DNA from: Robertkochia flava
GTDB taxonomy: Bacteria > Bacteroidota > Bacteroidia > Flavobacteriales > Flavobacteriaceae
NCBI RefSeq assembly: GCF_020166515.1
Contig: NZ_JAINZT010000005.1
Coordinates: 434,001-498,000 of the forward strand
Reading direction: 5' to 3'
DNA: 64,000 bases
Below the pieces are notes generated by a model. It saw nothing but the letters and a program-made list of their open reading frames with translations. It searched no databases and was not told the DNA's origin. The position numbers were made by a program, and so were the translations under genes. This document shows positions 50,877 to 60,546 of the stretch, in pieces (position 1 is the first letter of the stretch; each line of letters begins with the position of its first letter).

Positions 50877-51959
50877 ATGAAGTACAGGAATTTTCAAATG
50901 GTGCCAAAGGTCATATTTGGCCGAAACAGTTTCGATCAATTAGGGGAAATTCTCATGCCGCAAAGACGTAACAGTGAAGCGCCATTTATATTTCTTGTGG
51001 ATGATGTTTTGGAGCAACAGCAGGAGTTTATTTCCAGAATCCCGGTGATGTTTCAGGATCGTATCATCTTTATCAATGTTGAGGAAGAGCCAAAGACAGA
51101 CCAGGTTGACGCGATCGTTAAAATGATCAATGAACAATACGGGGAAGAGCCTTCCGGGATCATCGGAATAGGCGGGGGGAGTGTCATGGACCTAACCAAG
51201 GCCACGGCCCTGTTGCTTACCAATCCGGGTAGTGCTTCCGATTATCAGGGCTGGGATCTCGTGAAAAGAAAAGGGGTTTACCATGTGGGCATTCCAACCC
51301 TTAGTGGTACGGGAGCAGAGGTTTCCAGAACTGCTGTGTTAACCGGGCCTGAAAAGAAACTCGGAATTAATTCAGATTATACGCCTTTTGACCAGGTGGT
51401 TCTTGATCCTGTATTAACCCGGGGAGTGCCAAAAGACCAGTGGTTTTATACCGGTATGGATTGCTTTATCCATTGTGTGGAGTCACTGGAGGGGCATTTT
51501 ATAAATACTTTTTCAGAGAGTTATGGCGAAAAAGCATATGAGATGTGCACAGAGGTTTATACCTGCCAACACATGTCTGAGAGCGAACGTCAGAATAAAT
51601 TGATGATGGCCTCCTGGCACGGCGGACTCAGTATAGCCTATTCTCAGGTGGGGGTAGCACATGCCCTGAGTTATGGGTTATCCTATGAATTGGGCATTCA
51701 TCATGGGGTGGGTAATTGTATTGTATTCGATCATCTTGAGGCGTATTACCCTGAAGGCGTTCAGAAGTTCAGGGAGATGAAGGAGATTAATGAGATAGCC
51801 CTGCCCAAAGGAGTTTGTTCGGGATTGAGCGAAGCGCAATTTGATACCATGATAGGCGTGGCGCTCGGTATGGAGCCCCTCTGGGAAAATGCCCTTGGAG
51901 AACATTGGAAGGAAAAGATCGACGAGAAGAAAATACGCTCACTATACGAAAAGATGTAA
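50877..51959 (+). CDS. kdnB: Iron-containing alcohol dehydrogenase, KdnB-like (Kdo 8-oxidase candidate)
   Basis: 360 residues of the Fe-ADH fold: FQMVPKVIFGRNSF at the start, NAD site GIGGGSVMDLTKA, GIPTLSGTGAEVSRTAV, metal ligands in MDCFIHCVESLEGHF, GVAHALSYGLSYELGIHHGVGN. The protein and the kdsB context resemble KdnB, which oxidises Kdo C8 before transamination to 8-amino-Kdo. The partner aminotransferase KdnA is not in the window. Substrate assignment is inference; a general alcohol dehydrogenase remains possible. Confidence 0.8.
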   Translation: MKYRNFQMVPKVIFGRNSFDQLGEILMPQRRNSEAPFIFLVDDVLEQQQEFISRIPVMFQDRIIFINVEEEPKTDQVDAIVKMINEQYGEEPSGIIGIGGGSVMDLTKATALLLTNPGSASDYQGWDLVKRKGVYHVGIPTLSGTGAEVSRTAVLTGPEKKLGINSDYTPFDQVVLDPVLTRGVPKDQWFYTGMDCFIHCVESLEGHFINTFSESYGEKAYEMCTEVYTCQHMSESERQNKLMMASWHGGLSIAYSQVGVAHALSYGLSYELGIHHGVGNCIVFDHLEAYYPEGVQKFREMKEINEIALPKGVCSGLSEAQFDTMIGVALGMEPLWENALGEHWKEKIDEKKIRSLYEKM

Positions 51960-51962
51960 GCT

Positions 51963-52508
51963 ATGAAATGGTTATCACGGTTAATCTATCATAAGTTCAT
52001 GGGTTGGGAACTTGTAGGACAGTTTCCTGACCTGAAAAAATATGTGATTATTGTAGTGCCCCATACAAGCTGGCACGACTTTTATATTGGCCTTCTGGTT
52101 CGGGGAATGACGGGAGAACGTATGAATTACGTCGGAAAAAAGGAATTGTTTAAGCCCCCTTTTGGCTGGTACTTTCGTTGGACAGGAGGCGCCCCGATTG
52201 ACCGCGGTAAAAAATCCAACACCGTAGATGCCATTATTGATCTGTTTAACAGCCGGGATGAGTTCAGGTTGAGTATCGCGCCGGAAGGTACCCGGAAAAA
52301 AGTAGATACCCTGAAAACAGGCTTTTATTATGTGGCCAGGGGTGCCGGTGTTCCCATCGTTATGGTGGCCTTCGATTTTGCCAACAAACAGGTAAGGATC
52401 TCAGAACCCTTGTATACCACCGACAATATGGAAGCCGATATGAATAAGATCTACAATTATTTTAAAGGTGTGAAAGGAAAGAAACCGGAATTTTCTTTCG
52501 AACCTTAA
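51963..52508 (+). CDS. PlsC-like 1-acylglycerol-3-phosphate acyltransferase family protein
   Basis: 181 residues. HxxxxD catalytic motif in VVPHTSWHDFYIG, and the PEGTR-like motif APEGTRKK. Short member of the family, without a transmembrane N-terminus. It could acylate lysophospholipid or a lipid A/other envelope lipid. Last gene of the kdsB operon; converges with yebC by four bases. Confidence 0.9.
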   Translation: MKWLSRLIYHKFMGWELVGQFPDLKKYVIIVVPHTSWHDFYIGLLVRGMTGERMNYVGKKELFKPPFGWYFRWTGGAPIDRGKKSNTVDAIIDLFNSRDEFRLSIAPEGTRKKVDTLKTGFYYVARGAGVPIVMVAFDFANKQVRISEPLYTTDNMEADMNKIYNYFKGVKGKKPEFSFEP

Positions 52509-53224
52509 TCTTCGGTTTCTTTCATGGTATGGTAGACGTTTTGGACATCATCGTCTTCCTCGATCTTTTCCAGCAGTTTTTCCACATCTGCCACCTCCTC
52601 AGGGCTCAGTTCTTTGGTCACCTGCGGGATGCGCTCAAAACCTGATGACAGGATCTCAATATCCCTGTTTTCGAGTTCTTTCTGAATGGCCCCGAAACTT
52701 TCAAATGGCGCATAGATAAGTATACCATCGTCGTCTACAAAAATTTCTTCCGCCCCGAAATCGATAAGTTCTAATTCCAGTTCTTCCGGATCGATACCCT
52801 CGGCGTTGATTCTGAAATTGCAGGTGTGGTCAAACATAAATTCCACCGATCCGCTGACGCCCAGGCTGCCGTTACATTTATTGAAATAGCTTCTTATATT
52901 GGCTACTGTCCTGTTGTTATTGTCGGTAGCGGTTTCAATAAGAATGGCGATCCCATGAGGGGCGTATCCTTCAAAAAGAACTTCCTTGTAATCTGCAGTG
53001 TTCTTATCAGAGGCACGCTTAATAGCCCTTTCGATATTGTCTTTGGGCATATTTGCAGCCTTGGCATTCTGAATAACCGCACGAAGCTTTGCATTGGCAT
53101 CAGGATCCGGCCCGCCTTCCTTAACTGCCATGACGATATCTTTGCCTAAACGCGTAAAGGTTTTGGCCATACTGGCCCAACGTTTCATCTTTCTTGCCTT
53201 CCTGAATTCAAAAGCTCTTCCCAT
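52505..53224 (-). CDS. yebC: YebC/PmpR-family DNA-binding regulator
   Basis: 239 residues, family length. MGRAFEFRKARKMKRWASMAKTFTRLGKDI is the N-terminal signature, AVIQNAKAANMPKDNIERAIKRAS and YEGYAPHG-like EGYAPHGIAILIETATDNNNRTVANIRS follow. In other bacteria it is a transcription factor or a translation factor for proline stretches. Start ATG at 53224. Converges with the acyltransferase. Confidence 0.95.
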   Translation of the reverse strand: MGRAFEFRKARKMKRWASMAKTFTRLGKDIVMAVKEGGPDPDANAKLRAVIQNAKAANMPKDNIERAIKRASDKNTADYKEVLFEGYAPHGIAILIETATDNNNRTVANIRSYFNKCNGSLGVSGSVEFMFDHTCNFRINAEGIDPEELELELIDFGAEEIFVDDDGILIYAPFESFGAIQKELENRDIEILSSGFERIPQVTKELSPEEVADVEKLLEKIEEDDDVQNVYHTMKETED

Positions 53225-53284
53225 AAAGAATTCTATAAATAATAGTTCAGGGCAAAAATAGGGAAATTTGCAAAAAATGAAATA

Positions 53285-53572
53285 TTAGTCACCATTGATA
53301 ATTGCCTCGATTCTTCGGGCTAAATGAAAATCTTTGTCGGTGAGTCCTCCTGCGTCGTGAGTGGTCAGGCGAATGGTGAGGTTATTGTACACATTGGACC
53401 AATCCGGATGGTGGTTGTTGGCTTCAGCTTCAAAAGCAATACGTGTCATCATGGCGAAGGCATCAGCAAAATTCTTAAAATCCAGGGAGGTCACCAGCAT
53501 ACCCTCTTCCAGGTCCCAGTATTGCAAATCTTTAATCTCATTTTGGATTTCTTGTTCAGTCAATTTTTTCAT
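53285..53572 (-). CDS. 4a-hydroxytetrahydrobiopterin dehydratase
   Basis: 95 residues of the DCoH/PCD family; motif EANNHHPDWSNVYNNLTIRLTTHDAGGLTDKDFHLAR carries the three active-site His and the Asp. It recycles pterin cofactor after aromatic amino acid hydroxylation. No hydroxylase in the window. Confidence 0.95.
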   Translation of the reverse strand: MKKLTEQEIQNEIKDLQYWDLEEGMLVTSLDFKNFADAFAMMTRIAFEAEANNHHPDWSNVYNNLTIRLTTHDAGGLTDKDFHLARRIEAIINGD

Positions 53573-53610
53573 TTTGGAGGTTTTAGTTGCTTAAATATAA
53601 GAATTTAAAC

Positions 53611-54456
53611 TTACAGCGGACGCAATTCTTCGATGACATCATGGTGACTGAACATCAGGTGTTTGGGAAGTGTCTTGGACTTGGGGAGTACGGCCAGAAA
53701 GCGGTCGAAATTGGAGGTGTATACGTTCTTGAAATAGGGGGTTTCGAACCCTAATTTAGAGCAGCATTCTTCAATGAATTCATTGTGATGGATAAGATCT
53801 GTGGATCCCAGGTGAAATATGCCCTTTCGCTTTCTGTTGATCATGTAATGCACCTGCCGGGTTAGCATGTCGTCATTGGTTACGTTCATTACCAAATTTG
53901 GAAAAACCTCGTAAGCTTCGTTGTGAGTCAGGTGATATTTCAATTCTTTGATCCGTGGGGACTGACTTCCGAAAACCATAGGTAAGCGTGCAATAATATA
54001 CTGGCGTTCGGGCAATTTCATGAACATGTTCTCCAGGCGTATTTTGAGCTTTCCGTACGGACTCTCGGAAAGGGTTTTATCGTACTCGTAAGAAGGGTAG
54101 TTGCTGAAGGCATCGAACACGTTGGCTGAGGAGAGGAAAATAGCCCTGGTTTTTGAGTTTTGGCAATAAGCCGCAATCTGACCATGGGCAATGACCTGGG
54201 CTTCGAATGGTCCTCTTAGGGCGGAGATAATAATGGTGGGGCGCAGTTCAAGAAGGATGTCGAAAATATCCTGACGTTCCATGTCGTAATGGAAAAAGTG
54301 CTGGTTTTCAGAATAGATCCTTCCTGTATGGTAGGTTCCGAAGGTGTCAAAATAATTACATAACTCCTTATATAACGCCCCACCAATAAATCCGCTGGCT
54401 CCTAAAATGAGTATTCTGGTCAAATATGCTGTTTTTTCAGATGACGTTTTTGTCAA
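53611..54456 (-). CDS. NAD-dependent epimerase/dehydratase-type protein (RmlD-like)
   Basis: 281 residues; Rossmann P-loop ILILGASGFIGGALYKEL at the start, YEYDKTLSESPYGKLKIRLE with the Tyr/Lys pair, and substrate region after. Classical SDR Tyr-x3-Lys is partly changed (YGKLK). Substrate unknown, perhaps a nucleotide sugar. Start ATG at 54456; TTG near residue 12 is also possible. Confidence 0.82.
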   Translation of the reverse strand: MTKTSSEKTAYLTRILILGASGFIGGALYKELCNYFDTFGTYHTGRIYSENQHFFHYDMERQDIFDILLELRPTIIISALRGPFEAQVIAHGQIAAYCQNSKTRAIFLSSANVFDAFSNYPSYEYDKTLSESPYGKLKIRLENMFMKLPERQYIIARLPMVFGSQSPRIKELKYHLTHNEAYEVFPNLVMNVTNDDMLTRQVHYMINRKRKGIFHLGSTDLIHHNEFIEECCSKLGFETPYFKNVYTSNFDRFLAVLPKSKTLPKHLMFSHHDVIEELRPL

Positions 54457-54495
54457 ACGCAGCCATCAGGGGTCTTATTGCTTTTTGTAAAAGGG

Positions 54496-55563
54496 CTACT
54501 TAACCACTTTGGCGGGGACCAGGTTTTTCCTGATCTTCACAAGTATCGGGGTTTCTGAACCAGCAAATGCCGTTTTAACGTAACCCAGGCCGATTCCTTT
54601 ATTAAGCGACGGAGACATGGTACCACTGGTTACGATTCCGATCTCCTCCTCCTTATCGTTAAGCAATGGATATCCTTTTCTCGGAATGCCGCGTTCTTCC
54701 AGTTCAAAGGCTATGAGTTTTCTCTCCGGGCCTGCTTCCTTTTCGGCCTTCAGGGCCTCTGCATTGACAAAGTCTTTGGTGAATTTGGTAATCCATCCAA
54801 GACCTGCTTCAATAGGAGAGGTAGTGTCATCAATATCATTTCCGTAAAGGCAATATCCCATTTCCAAACGGAGGGTGTCTCTTGCTGCCAGTCCTATAGG
54901 CTTGATGCCGAAACCGGCTCCTGCTTCCAGAACGCGCTCCCATACCTGGGCGATGTCTTCATTTTTCACATAGATCTCAAAGCCTCCGCTACCGGTGTAT
55001 CCGGTGGCTGAAATGATCACTTCCGGCACTCCGGCAAAGGGACCGATCTCAAAATGGTAAAATTTAACAGCCGAGAGGTCTGTTGGCGTAAGCGATTGCA
55101 TGGCTTCTACAGCTTTTGGTCCCTGAATGGCCAGAAGGGAGTATTGATCAGAGACATTTTCCATTTCAGCACCGATCCCTTCATTATACTTTTGTATCCA
55201 GTTCCAGTCTTTTTCAATATTGGAAGCATTGACTACCAGCAGGTATTTTTCTTCGTTGATCCTGTAGATGATCAGGTCGTCTACAATTCCACCGTTGTCA
55301 TTTGGAAGACAAGAGTACTGTGCCCGTCCATCAGTAAGTTTTGAAGCATCATTGCTGCTTACTTTCTGGATCAGGTCAAGCGCTTTGGGTCCGGTTATAA
55401 AAAATTCACCCATATGGCTAACATCGAATACCCCGAGGTGCTCGCGAACCGTTTCGTGCTCAATGTTAACTCCCTCATATTGAACGGGCATATTGTATCC
55501 TGCAAAAGGAACCATCTTTGCACCCAGCGCAATATGCTTATCTGTTAAAGCCGTATTTTTCAT
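54496..55563 (-). CDS. gcvT: Glycine cleavage system T protein (aminomethyltransferase)
   Basis: 355 residues. [47 protein letters not shown] at the N-terminus is typical, with the catalytic Asp, and [12 protein letters not shown] plus [22 protein letters not shown] in the folate domain. Transfers the methylene group to THF. No gcvH or gcvP in the window. A -7 element lies at 55590-55597. Confidence 0.96.
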   Translation of the reverse strand: MKNTALTDKHIALGAKMVPFAGYNMPVQYEGVNIEHETVREHLGVFDVSHMGEFFITGPKALDLIQKVSSNDASKLTDGRAQYSCLPNDNGGIVDDLIIYRINEEKYLLVVNASNIEKDWNWIQKYNEGIGAEMENVSDQYSLLAIQGPKAVEAMQSLTPTDLSAVKFYHFEIGPFAGVPEVIISATGYTGSGGFEIYVKNEDIAQVWERVLEAGAGFGIKPIGLAARDTLRLEMGYCLYGNDIDDTTSPIEAGLGWITKFTKDFVNAEALKAEKEAGPERKLIAFELEERGIPRKGYPLLNDKEEEIGIVTSGTMSPSLNKGIGLGYVKTAFAGSETPILVKIRKNLVPAKVVK

Positions 55564-55589
55564 CTTTATTGGTCTTTTTTATAGTGTCG

Positions 55590-55597
55590 CAAAATTA
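55590..55597 (-). promoter_or_regulatory. -7 element TAATTTTG of gcvT
   Basis: Minus-strand match to TAnnTTTG, 26 bases before the gcvT ATG. It separates gcvT from the thr operon upstream. No clear -33 TTTG. Confidence 0.6.
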
Positions 55598-55647
55598 TTT
55601 AAAATAATCAGGAGAACTAAATTGCCGGACCAATAATCCTGAAATTA

Positions 55648-56958
55648 TTACGTATTCATTAAAAAGTCTTTCAATTCCTTGTAATCGGAAATGGAGGTAA
55701 ACGACTTTGGGTGTTCCATTACTTCCTGTATCTGAGGGGGGAGTTCCAGGGTGAGCCCAAGGGTCCTTTCTACTTCTTCCCGGAATTTAACCGGATGTGC
55801 GGTTTCGAGAAAGATGGCGTGAACATCGCTTTTTTCCGTCATGGCTTTTTTTGCTCCCAGAAATCCTACTGCTCCATGAGGGTCTGCAATATACCCGGAA
55901 GAGGTGTAGAGCTTTTTCATGGCTTCCCGGGTTTGTTCATCGGTAAAACTACAGGAGGAGAATTGTTTTTTTAACAGAGGGAGGCTGTTATTGAATAACT
56001 TTTCAATTCGCACAAAATTACTGGGGTCAGAAACATCCATGGCATTGGAGATGGTAGGCCGGGTAGGTTCAGGTGCATAGGCCTCACTTTCGAGATAACG
56101 GGGTACGGTGTCATTGATATTGGTGGCGGCGACAAAATGCTCCACCTCAAGCCCCATAGCCGAAGCCATCATTCCTGCGCAGATGTTTCCGAAATTACCG
56201 CTGGGTACGGCAAAGATCAGTTTCTTTTTCCGGCCGGAAGACATGACTTGTTTTTTGGCCAGGAAATAATAGAACATCTGCGGCAGCCACCTCGCAATAT
56301 TGATAGAGTTGGCTGATGTGAGGTTCAATTCCTGCGTTTCCGGATCGAGGAACGCCGATTTGACCATGTTCTGACAATCGTCAAAACTCCCACTTACACG
56401 AAGGGCATGTATGTTTTTTCCAAGGGTGGTAAGTTGGCGCTCCTGGATGTCGCTTACCTTATCCTTAGGGTAAAGAATGATGACTTCGACTCCCGGGACA
56501 CCCAAAAAACCATTGGCAACAGCTCCTCCGGTATCACCGGAGGTGGCTACGAGAACCCGTATGGTAGCTTGCTCCTTACCGCGGTTAAAGAATCCAAGGC
56601 ATCGGGCCATGAACCGGGCACCGACATCTTTAAAAGCCATGGTGGGGCCGTGAAAGAGCTCCAGGGTGCTGTAGTTGTCTTTTACCGGCACCACCGGAAT
56701 GGAGAAATTCAGGGTTTCTGACACGATCTTCCGGAGTTCTGTTTCGGGTATTTCGTTATTGATAAAGGGCTTTATTGCCCTGAAGGCGATCTCGTTATCG
56801 CTGTACGTATCGAGGTTGTTCAGGAAGTCGGGATCGAGTTTTGGGATTTCCGAAGGGAAATATAGTCCCCGGTCAGGAGCGAGTCCTTTGATCATGGCCT
56901 CGCGAAAGCTTACCATGTCTTTGTTTTCCTTTTTGTCGTTCAGACTGTAATATCTCAT
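55648..56958 (-). CDS. thrC: Threonine synthase
   Basis: 436 residues. RYYSLNDKKENKDMVSFREAMIKGLAPDRGLYFPSEIP at the start, PLP Lys in LELFHGPTMAFKDVGARFM, ATSGDTGGAVANGF and VPSGNFGNICAGM. Last step of Thr synthesis. 13 bases from thrB; third gene of the thr operon. Confidence 0.96.
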   Translation of the reverse strand: MRYYSLNDKKENKDMVSFREAMIKGLAPDRGLYFPSEIPKLDPDFLNNLDTYSDNEIAFRAIKPFINNEIPETELRKIVSETLNFSIPVVPVKDNYSTLELFHGPTMAFKDVGARFMARCLGFFNRGKEQATIRVLVATSGDTGGAVANGFLGVPGVEVIILYPKDKVSDIQERQLTTLGKNIHALRVSGSFDDCQNMVKSAFLDPETQELNLTSANSINIARWLPQMFYYFLAKKQVMSSGRKKKLIFAVPSGNFGNICAGMMASAMGLEVEHFVAATNINDTVPRYLESEAYAPEPTRPTISNAMDVSDPSNFVRIEKLFNNSLPLLKKQFSSCSFTDEQTREAMKKLYTSSGYIADPHGAVGFLGAKKAMTEKSDVHAIFLETAHPVKFREEVERTLGLTLELPPQIQEVMEHPKSFTSISDYKELKDFLMNT

Positions 56959-56971
56959 GGGTTGGTTGTTT

Positions 56972-57895
56972 TTAGGGTATTAGGCGTGTTCCGGTTGTTG
57001 CAATTCTGGAGATGTGGAGCTCCGAGGGAACTCCAAGAGCGTCATAAATGGTTTTCATTTTTCCTGCGACCAGCTCTGCCACAGGTTTGCCTTTACACAG
57101 GGCAAAAATGGAAGGTCCGGATCCCGAAATTCCACTGCCCAGTGCGCCGGCTTCAAGGGCTGCCATTTTGACTTCGGTAAACCCCGGAATTAAGGGACTT
57201 CGCAAAGGTTCTGCAATGTGATCAGTAAGCGATCTTCCCAGCAGTTCGTAGTTTTCGGTATATAATGCACTCACTAAGGCTCCCAGATTTCCCCATTGGC
57301 GGATGGCCTTGGTTAATGGCACCTGGTCTTTCAGTACTGCCCGTGCATCGGCTGTCTTAAGTTCCAGCTGGGGATGGATCACAGTAACCCATAGCTCAGG
57401 TGGTACATGCAAAGAGATCACTTCCAGGGGGTCGTAAGAGCGGATTAACGTAATGCCGCCCAGAAGGGCAGGGGCTACGTTGTCGGCATGGGCGGCCCCG
57501 CTAGCCAGGCTTTCGCCCTGCATGGCAAAACCGATAAGTTCCTGCCTGGACAGCGGCCGGCCTAAAAGTTCATTGAGTCCGAAAACGGCTCCTGCTGCGC
57601 TTGCAGCGCTGCTGCCTATACCGCTTCCCGGCTTAATCCTTTTCTCGATCTCTATTGTTACCCCGTGAGAGGTTCCCAGGTGCCTGAGCATGGCTAGCGC
57701 CGCGACCCCGGCTACGTTCTGTTCCGGGTCTGTGGGCAGAGGAGGCCCCTGGACCCTGGAGATGTGTACTCCGGGGTCTTTTTTTTCACTGAAATACATG
57801 ACATCCCCGGAATTCTCAAGACAAAGTCCAAGCACATCGAAACCACAGGAGATGTTGGCTACTGTGGCCGGGCAAAATACGCCGATCTTCTTCAT
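56972..57895 (-). CDS. thrB: Homoserine kinase
   Basis: 307 residues of GHMP kinase family. Motif 1 is CPATVANISCGFDVLGLCLENSGD, motif 2 is IKPGSGIGSSAASAAGAVFGLNEL, motif 3 is LGSGISGSGPSIFALC. Complete. Three bases from thrA and 13 from thrC. Confidence 0.96.
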   Translation of the reverse strand: MKKIGVFCPATVANISCGFDVLGLCLENSGDVMYFSEKKDPGVHISRVQGPPLPTDPEQNVAGVAALAMLRHLGTSHGVTIEIEKRIKPGSGIGSSAASAAGAVFGLNELLGRPLSRQELIGFAMQGESLASGAAHADNVAPALLGGITLIRSYDPLEVISLHVPPELWVTVIHPQLELKTADARAVLKDQVPLTKAIRQWGNLGALVSALYTENYELLGRSLTDHIAEPLRSPLIPGFTEVKMAALEAGALGSGISGSGPSIFALCKGKPVAELVAGKMKTIYDALGVPSELHISRIATTGTRLIP

Positions 57896-57898
57896 AGG

Positions 57899-60343
57899 TT
57901 ATGAGTTAACGGTTCTGATAATATCGGCAAATATTCCGGAGGCGGTTACTTCCGCTCCTGCACCGGCTCCTTTTATATTCAGGGGCTGTTCCGGGTATCT
58001 GTCGGTATAAAAAAGGACAATATTGTCTTTGCCTTCCAGGTTGTAGAAGGGATGGTCGGGAGCGATCTCCTGGAGGCCCACACTGGCTTTTCCATTGTTG
58101 AAGCTGGCTACGTACTTTAGTTTACAACCATTTGCGTTCGCCTTTTCCAGGATCCGGTTAAAATGTGCGTCATTGTCTTCGAGGATCTTAAGAAAGGACT
58201 CTGTATTCTCGCTTTTCAAAGCGTTCTCAGGGAGGAAGTCGTTGCAGGTAATGTCTTCCAGGTCCAGCTGGTAGCCGCTTTCCCTGGCGAGGATGAGAAT
58301 CTTTCTCATCACATCCACCCCGCTCAGGTCAATTCGTGGATCGGGTTCTGTATATCCTTCTTCCATGGCCCGCTTAACCACCCCCGCAAATGCGGTTTCT
58401 GAATTGAAATGGTTAAATATGAAATTCAAGCTTCCCGACAGCACTGCATCGATACGTCTGACCTTATCTCCTGAAATTACCAGGTTCTTCAGAGTGTCTA
58501 AAACCGGAAGTCCGGCCCCTACGTTGGTTTCGAAAAGGAAAGGGGTGTTGTATCTTTTTGAAAGGTCTTTCAGATGGCGGTAGTGTTCATATTCTGAAGA
58601 GGCGGCTATCTTATTACAGGTAACCACGGCAACGCTCTTTGAGAGGTAATCGCCATAGGTGGATGCTACCTTGTCATTCGCCGTGATATCCACAAAAACA
58701 CTGTTGCGGAGGTTAAGGGAAAGAACCTTGTTATGAAATTCTTCCAGGGTAGCCGGTTGGCCTTCTTTGAGTAAATTCTCCCAATTATCTAGGTCCATCC
58801 CATGATCGTTAAAGGTCATGGTTCTGGAATTGGCAAGTCCGGTAAGTCGCACATTGATCTTTAATTGTTCTTTAAGGAACTTTTTTTGTTTTTTGATCTG
58901 CTCCAGGAATCGTTTTCCCACATTTCCGGCTCCCATAACAAAAAGATTGAGTTGCTTTACACGGTCTTCAAAGAATTCCTCATGAAGGGTATTCAGCGCT
59001 TTCTTAACATCTTTATTGGCGATCACTGCGGAAATGTTTCGCTCGGAAGCGCCCTGTGCAATGGCCCTTATATTGACATTGTTTTTTCCCAGGGCACTGA
59101 ACATGCGGCCACTCAGTCCCTGGTAACTTTTCATCTGATCTCCGACCAGGGCTATAATGCTAAGTTCCTGCTCAATAACCGGATCGTAAACCTTATTGGA
59201 ATTGATCTCGTTTTCAAATTCAAGTCGGACCAGTTCCTGGGCTTTCTCAGCATCTTCATCTGATACCCCAACGCAGATAGAATGTTCGGAGGAGGCCTGT
59301 GTGATCATTACAACATTGATGTTTCCTGCCGAGAGTACTCCGAAAAATCGCTGAGAAGTACCCGGAATACCAATAAGTCCCGGACCTTCCAGGGAAAGAA
59401 GGCTGATGCCGCTAATGCGGCTAATACCTCGGACAGCCCTCCTGGACCCTTCCGGGTTTTTAGCGATCATGGTTCCTTCTGCTTCCGCATCAAAGGTGTT
59501 TTTGATGAGAATGGGAATGCCCTTTTCAAGCACCGGCTGGATACTTGGCGGATAGAGTACCTTAGCTCCGAAGTTCGAAAGCTCCATGGCCTCCTCGTAA
59601 GATATGGCAGCAATGGCAAAGGCTTGTTTTACGATTCGCGGATCTGCGGTATACATTCCGCTTACATCGGTCCAGATCTCTAAAAGCTCTGCATTCAGGG
59701 CGGCAGCAACCAGGGCGGCCGTGTAGTCCGATCCTCCGCGCCCCAGCGTGGTTACATGTCCGCTTCTGGACGATGCGACAAACCCGGGTAGTACCCCTAC
59801 GGCTCCCTTGTGTTCCCGGTAGGCAGCTTTGATGAGTTTGTAGCTAAGATCCCGGTCGACCTGGGCTTTCCCAAAATGTTCATTGGTCTTGATCAAAGAC
59901 TTACTGTCGCCAAGCCAGGAGTCGAGGTGGTTTGCATTAAAGAACTGCTGAATGATATATGAGGAACATTGTTCTCCAAAGCTCAGGACTTTGTCTTTAA
60001 GACGCGGAGTGCATTCCCCGATCATGAAAGCACCCTCCAAAAGCGTTTCAAGTTTGTTCACTTCTTTTTTCAGGTACCCGATAAGATTGCTTTGAAGCGC
60101 CACCGGGAATAGTTCCCGGATCGCGATTACGTGAATTTCCTCCAGTTCCTTTAGTGCATTTTCGAATTCCCTGTTTTGGGAGGCCGCAGTAGTTACTGCC
60201 TGATCCAGTAAATTGGTAACTCCTGACATGGCGGAAACCACTACGATAAGGTCCTGGTTGTGATTATTTCGGATGATTTGATATACCTTCCTGATATTGT
60301 CTGGGTTACCAACGGAGGTTCCACCAAATTTTAATACTTTCAT
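57899..60343 (-). CDS. thrA: Bifunctional aspartate kinase / homoserine dehydrogenase
   Basis: 814 residues: aspartokinase about 1-300 (VLKFGGTSVGNPDNI, VSAMSGVTNLLDQ, GRGGSDYTAALVAAAL), two ACT regulatory domains about 310-465, homoserine dehydrogenase about 470-810 (FVMGAGNVGKRFLEQI, VDITANDKVASTYG, GAGLPVLDTLKNLVISGDKV). Complete fusion. First gene of thrABC, preceded by a Thr/Ile leader peptide and a consensus promoter, so controlled by amino acid supply as well as by feedback. Confidence 0.96.
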   Translation of the reverse strand: MKVLKFGGTSVGNPDNIRKVYQIIRNNHNQDLIVVVSAMSGVTNLLDQAVTTAASQNREFENALKELEEIHVIAIRELFPVALQSNLIGYLKKEVNKLETLLEGAFMIGECTPRLKDKVLSFGEQCSSYIIQQFFNANHLDSWLGDSKSLIKTNEHFGKAQVDRDLSYKLIKAAYREHKGAVGVLPGFVASSRSGHVTTLGRGGSDYTAALVAAALNAELLEIWTDVSGMYTADPRIVKQAFAIAAISYEEAMELSNFGAKVLYPPSIQPVLEKGIPILIKNTFDAEAEGTMIAKNPEGSRRAVRGISRISGISLLSLEGPGLIGIPGTSQRFFGVLSAGNINVVMITQASSEHSICVGVSDEDAEKAQELVRLEFENEINSNKVYDPVIEQELSIIALVGDQMKSYQGLSGRMFSALGKNNVNIRAIAQGASERNISAVIANKDVKKALNTLHEEFFEDRVKQLNLFVMGAGNVGKRFLEQIKKQKKFLKEQLKINVRLTGLANSRTMTFNDHGMDLDNWENLLKEGQPATLEEFHNKVLSLNLRNSVFVDITANDKVASTYGDYLSKSVAVVTCNKIAASSEYEHYRHLKDLSKRYNTPFLFETNVGAGLPVLDTLKNLVISGDKVRRIDAVLSGSLNFIFNHFNSETAFAGVVKRAMEEGYTEPDPRIDLSGVDVMRKILILARESGYQLDLEDITCNDFLPENALKSENTESFLKILEDNDAHFNRILEKANANGCKLKYVASFNNGKASVGLQEIAPDHPFYNLEGKDNIVLFYTDRYPEQPLNIKGAGAGAEVTASGIFADIIRTVNS

Positions 60344-60388
60344 GTAAGATTTTGTTTGGAAAATGATAATTACTTTTTATGACCTGAG

Positions 60389-60398
60389 AAAAAAGGCC
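60389..60398 (-). other. GGCC followed by six T in the thr leader
   Basis: Between the leader peptide stop and thrA, the minus strand reads GGCCTTTTTT. The T-run is 38 bases past the leader stop and could be the release end of an attenuator, but I find only weak stems before it (CATAT/ATATG; GCCATTA near the leader start pairing with TAATGGC). Tentative. Confidence 0.35.
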
Positions 60399-60426
60399 AT
60401 ATGCGATAGTTGATATGTAATGAAGT

Positions 60427-60440
60427 ACCCCCTAGGGGGT
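60427..60440 (-). repeat. GC-rich palindrome over the leader stop
   Basis: ACCCCCTAGGGGGT is self-complementary; as RNA it can fold as ACCCC-CTAG-GGGGT. The TAG stop of the thr leader peptide lies in the loop. A ribosome stalled or terminating here would cover this hairpin. Confidence 0.6.
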
Positions 60441-60530
60441 GATGGTGATAATAATGGTGATGGTGGTCGCGCCATTATAGCTTCCGGAAGGGAAGTGAGT
60501 AGAAAATGGTATTTGGTTGGTTAATGGCAT
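60432..60530 (-). CDS. thrL: thr operon leader peptide
   Basis: A 32-codon frame from ATG 60528-60530 to TAG 60432-60434. Its last residues include ten consecutive Thr/Ile codons, TTITIIITIT (five ACC, five ATC/ATT; 60438-60467), the same logic as the enterobacterial thr leader. The predicted transcription start from the promoter at 60547-60577 is about 10 bases before this ATG, and the leader lies just upstream of thrA. A stalled ribosome at Thr or Ile codons would change folding of the leader RNA. The homologous enterobacterial leaders are an analogy only; no similarity outside the repeated codons. Confidence 0.85.
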   Translation of the reverse strand: MPLTNQIPFSTHFPSGSYNGATTITIIITITP

Positions 60531-60546
60531 GACTTAATGTTCATGT

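Noticed and set aside
60380-60478. Alternative overlapping frame in the thr leader (MARPPSPLLSPSPP...)
   Set aside because: It is offset from the Thr/Ile frame, which alone explains the position before thrABC; the Pro/Ser string arises from the same repeated bases.
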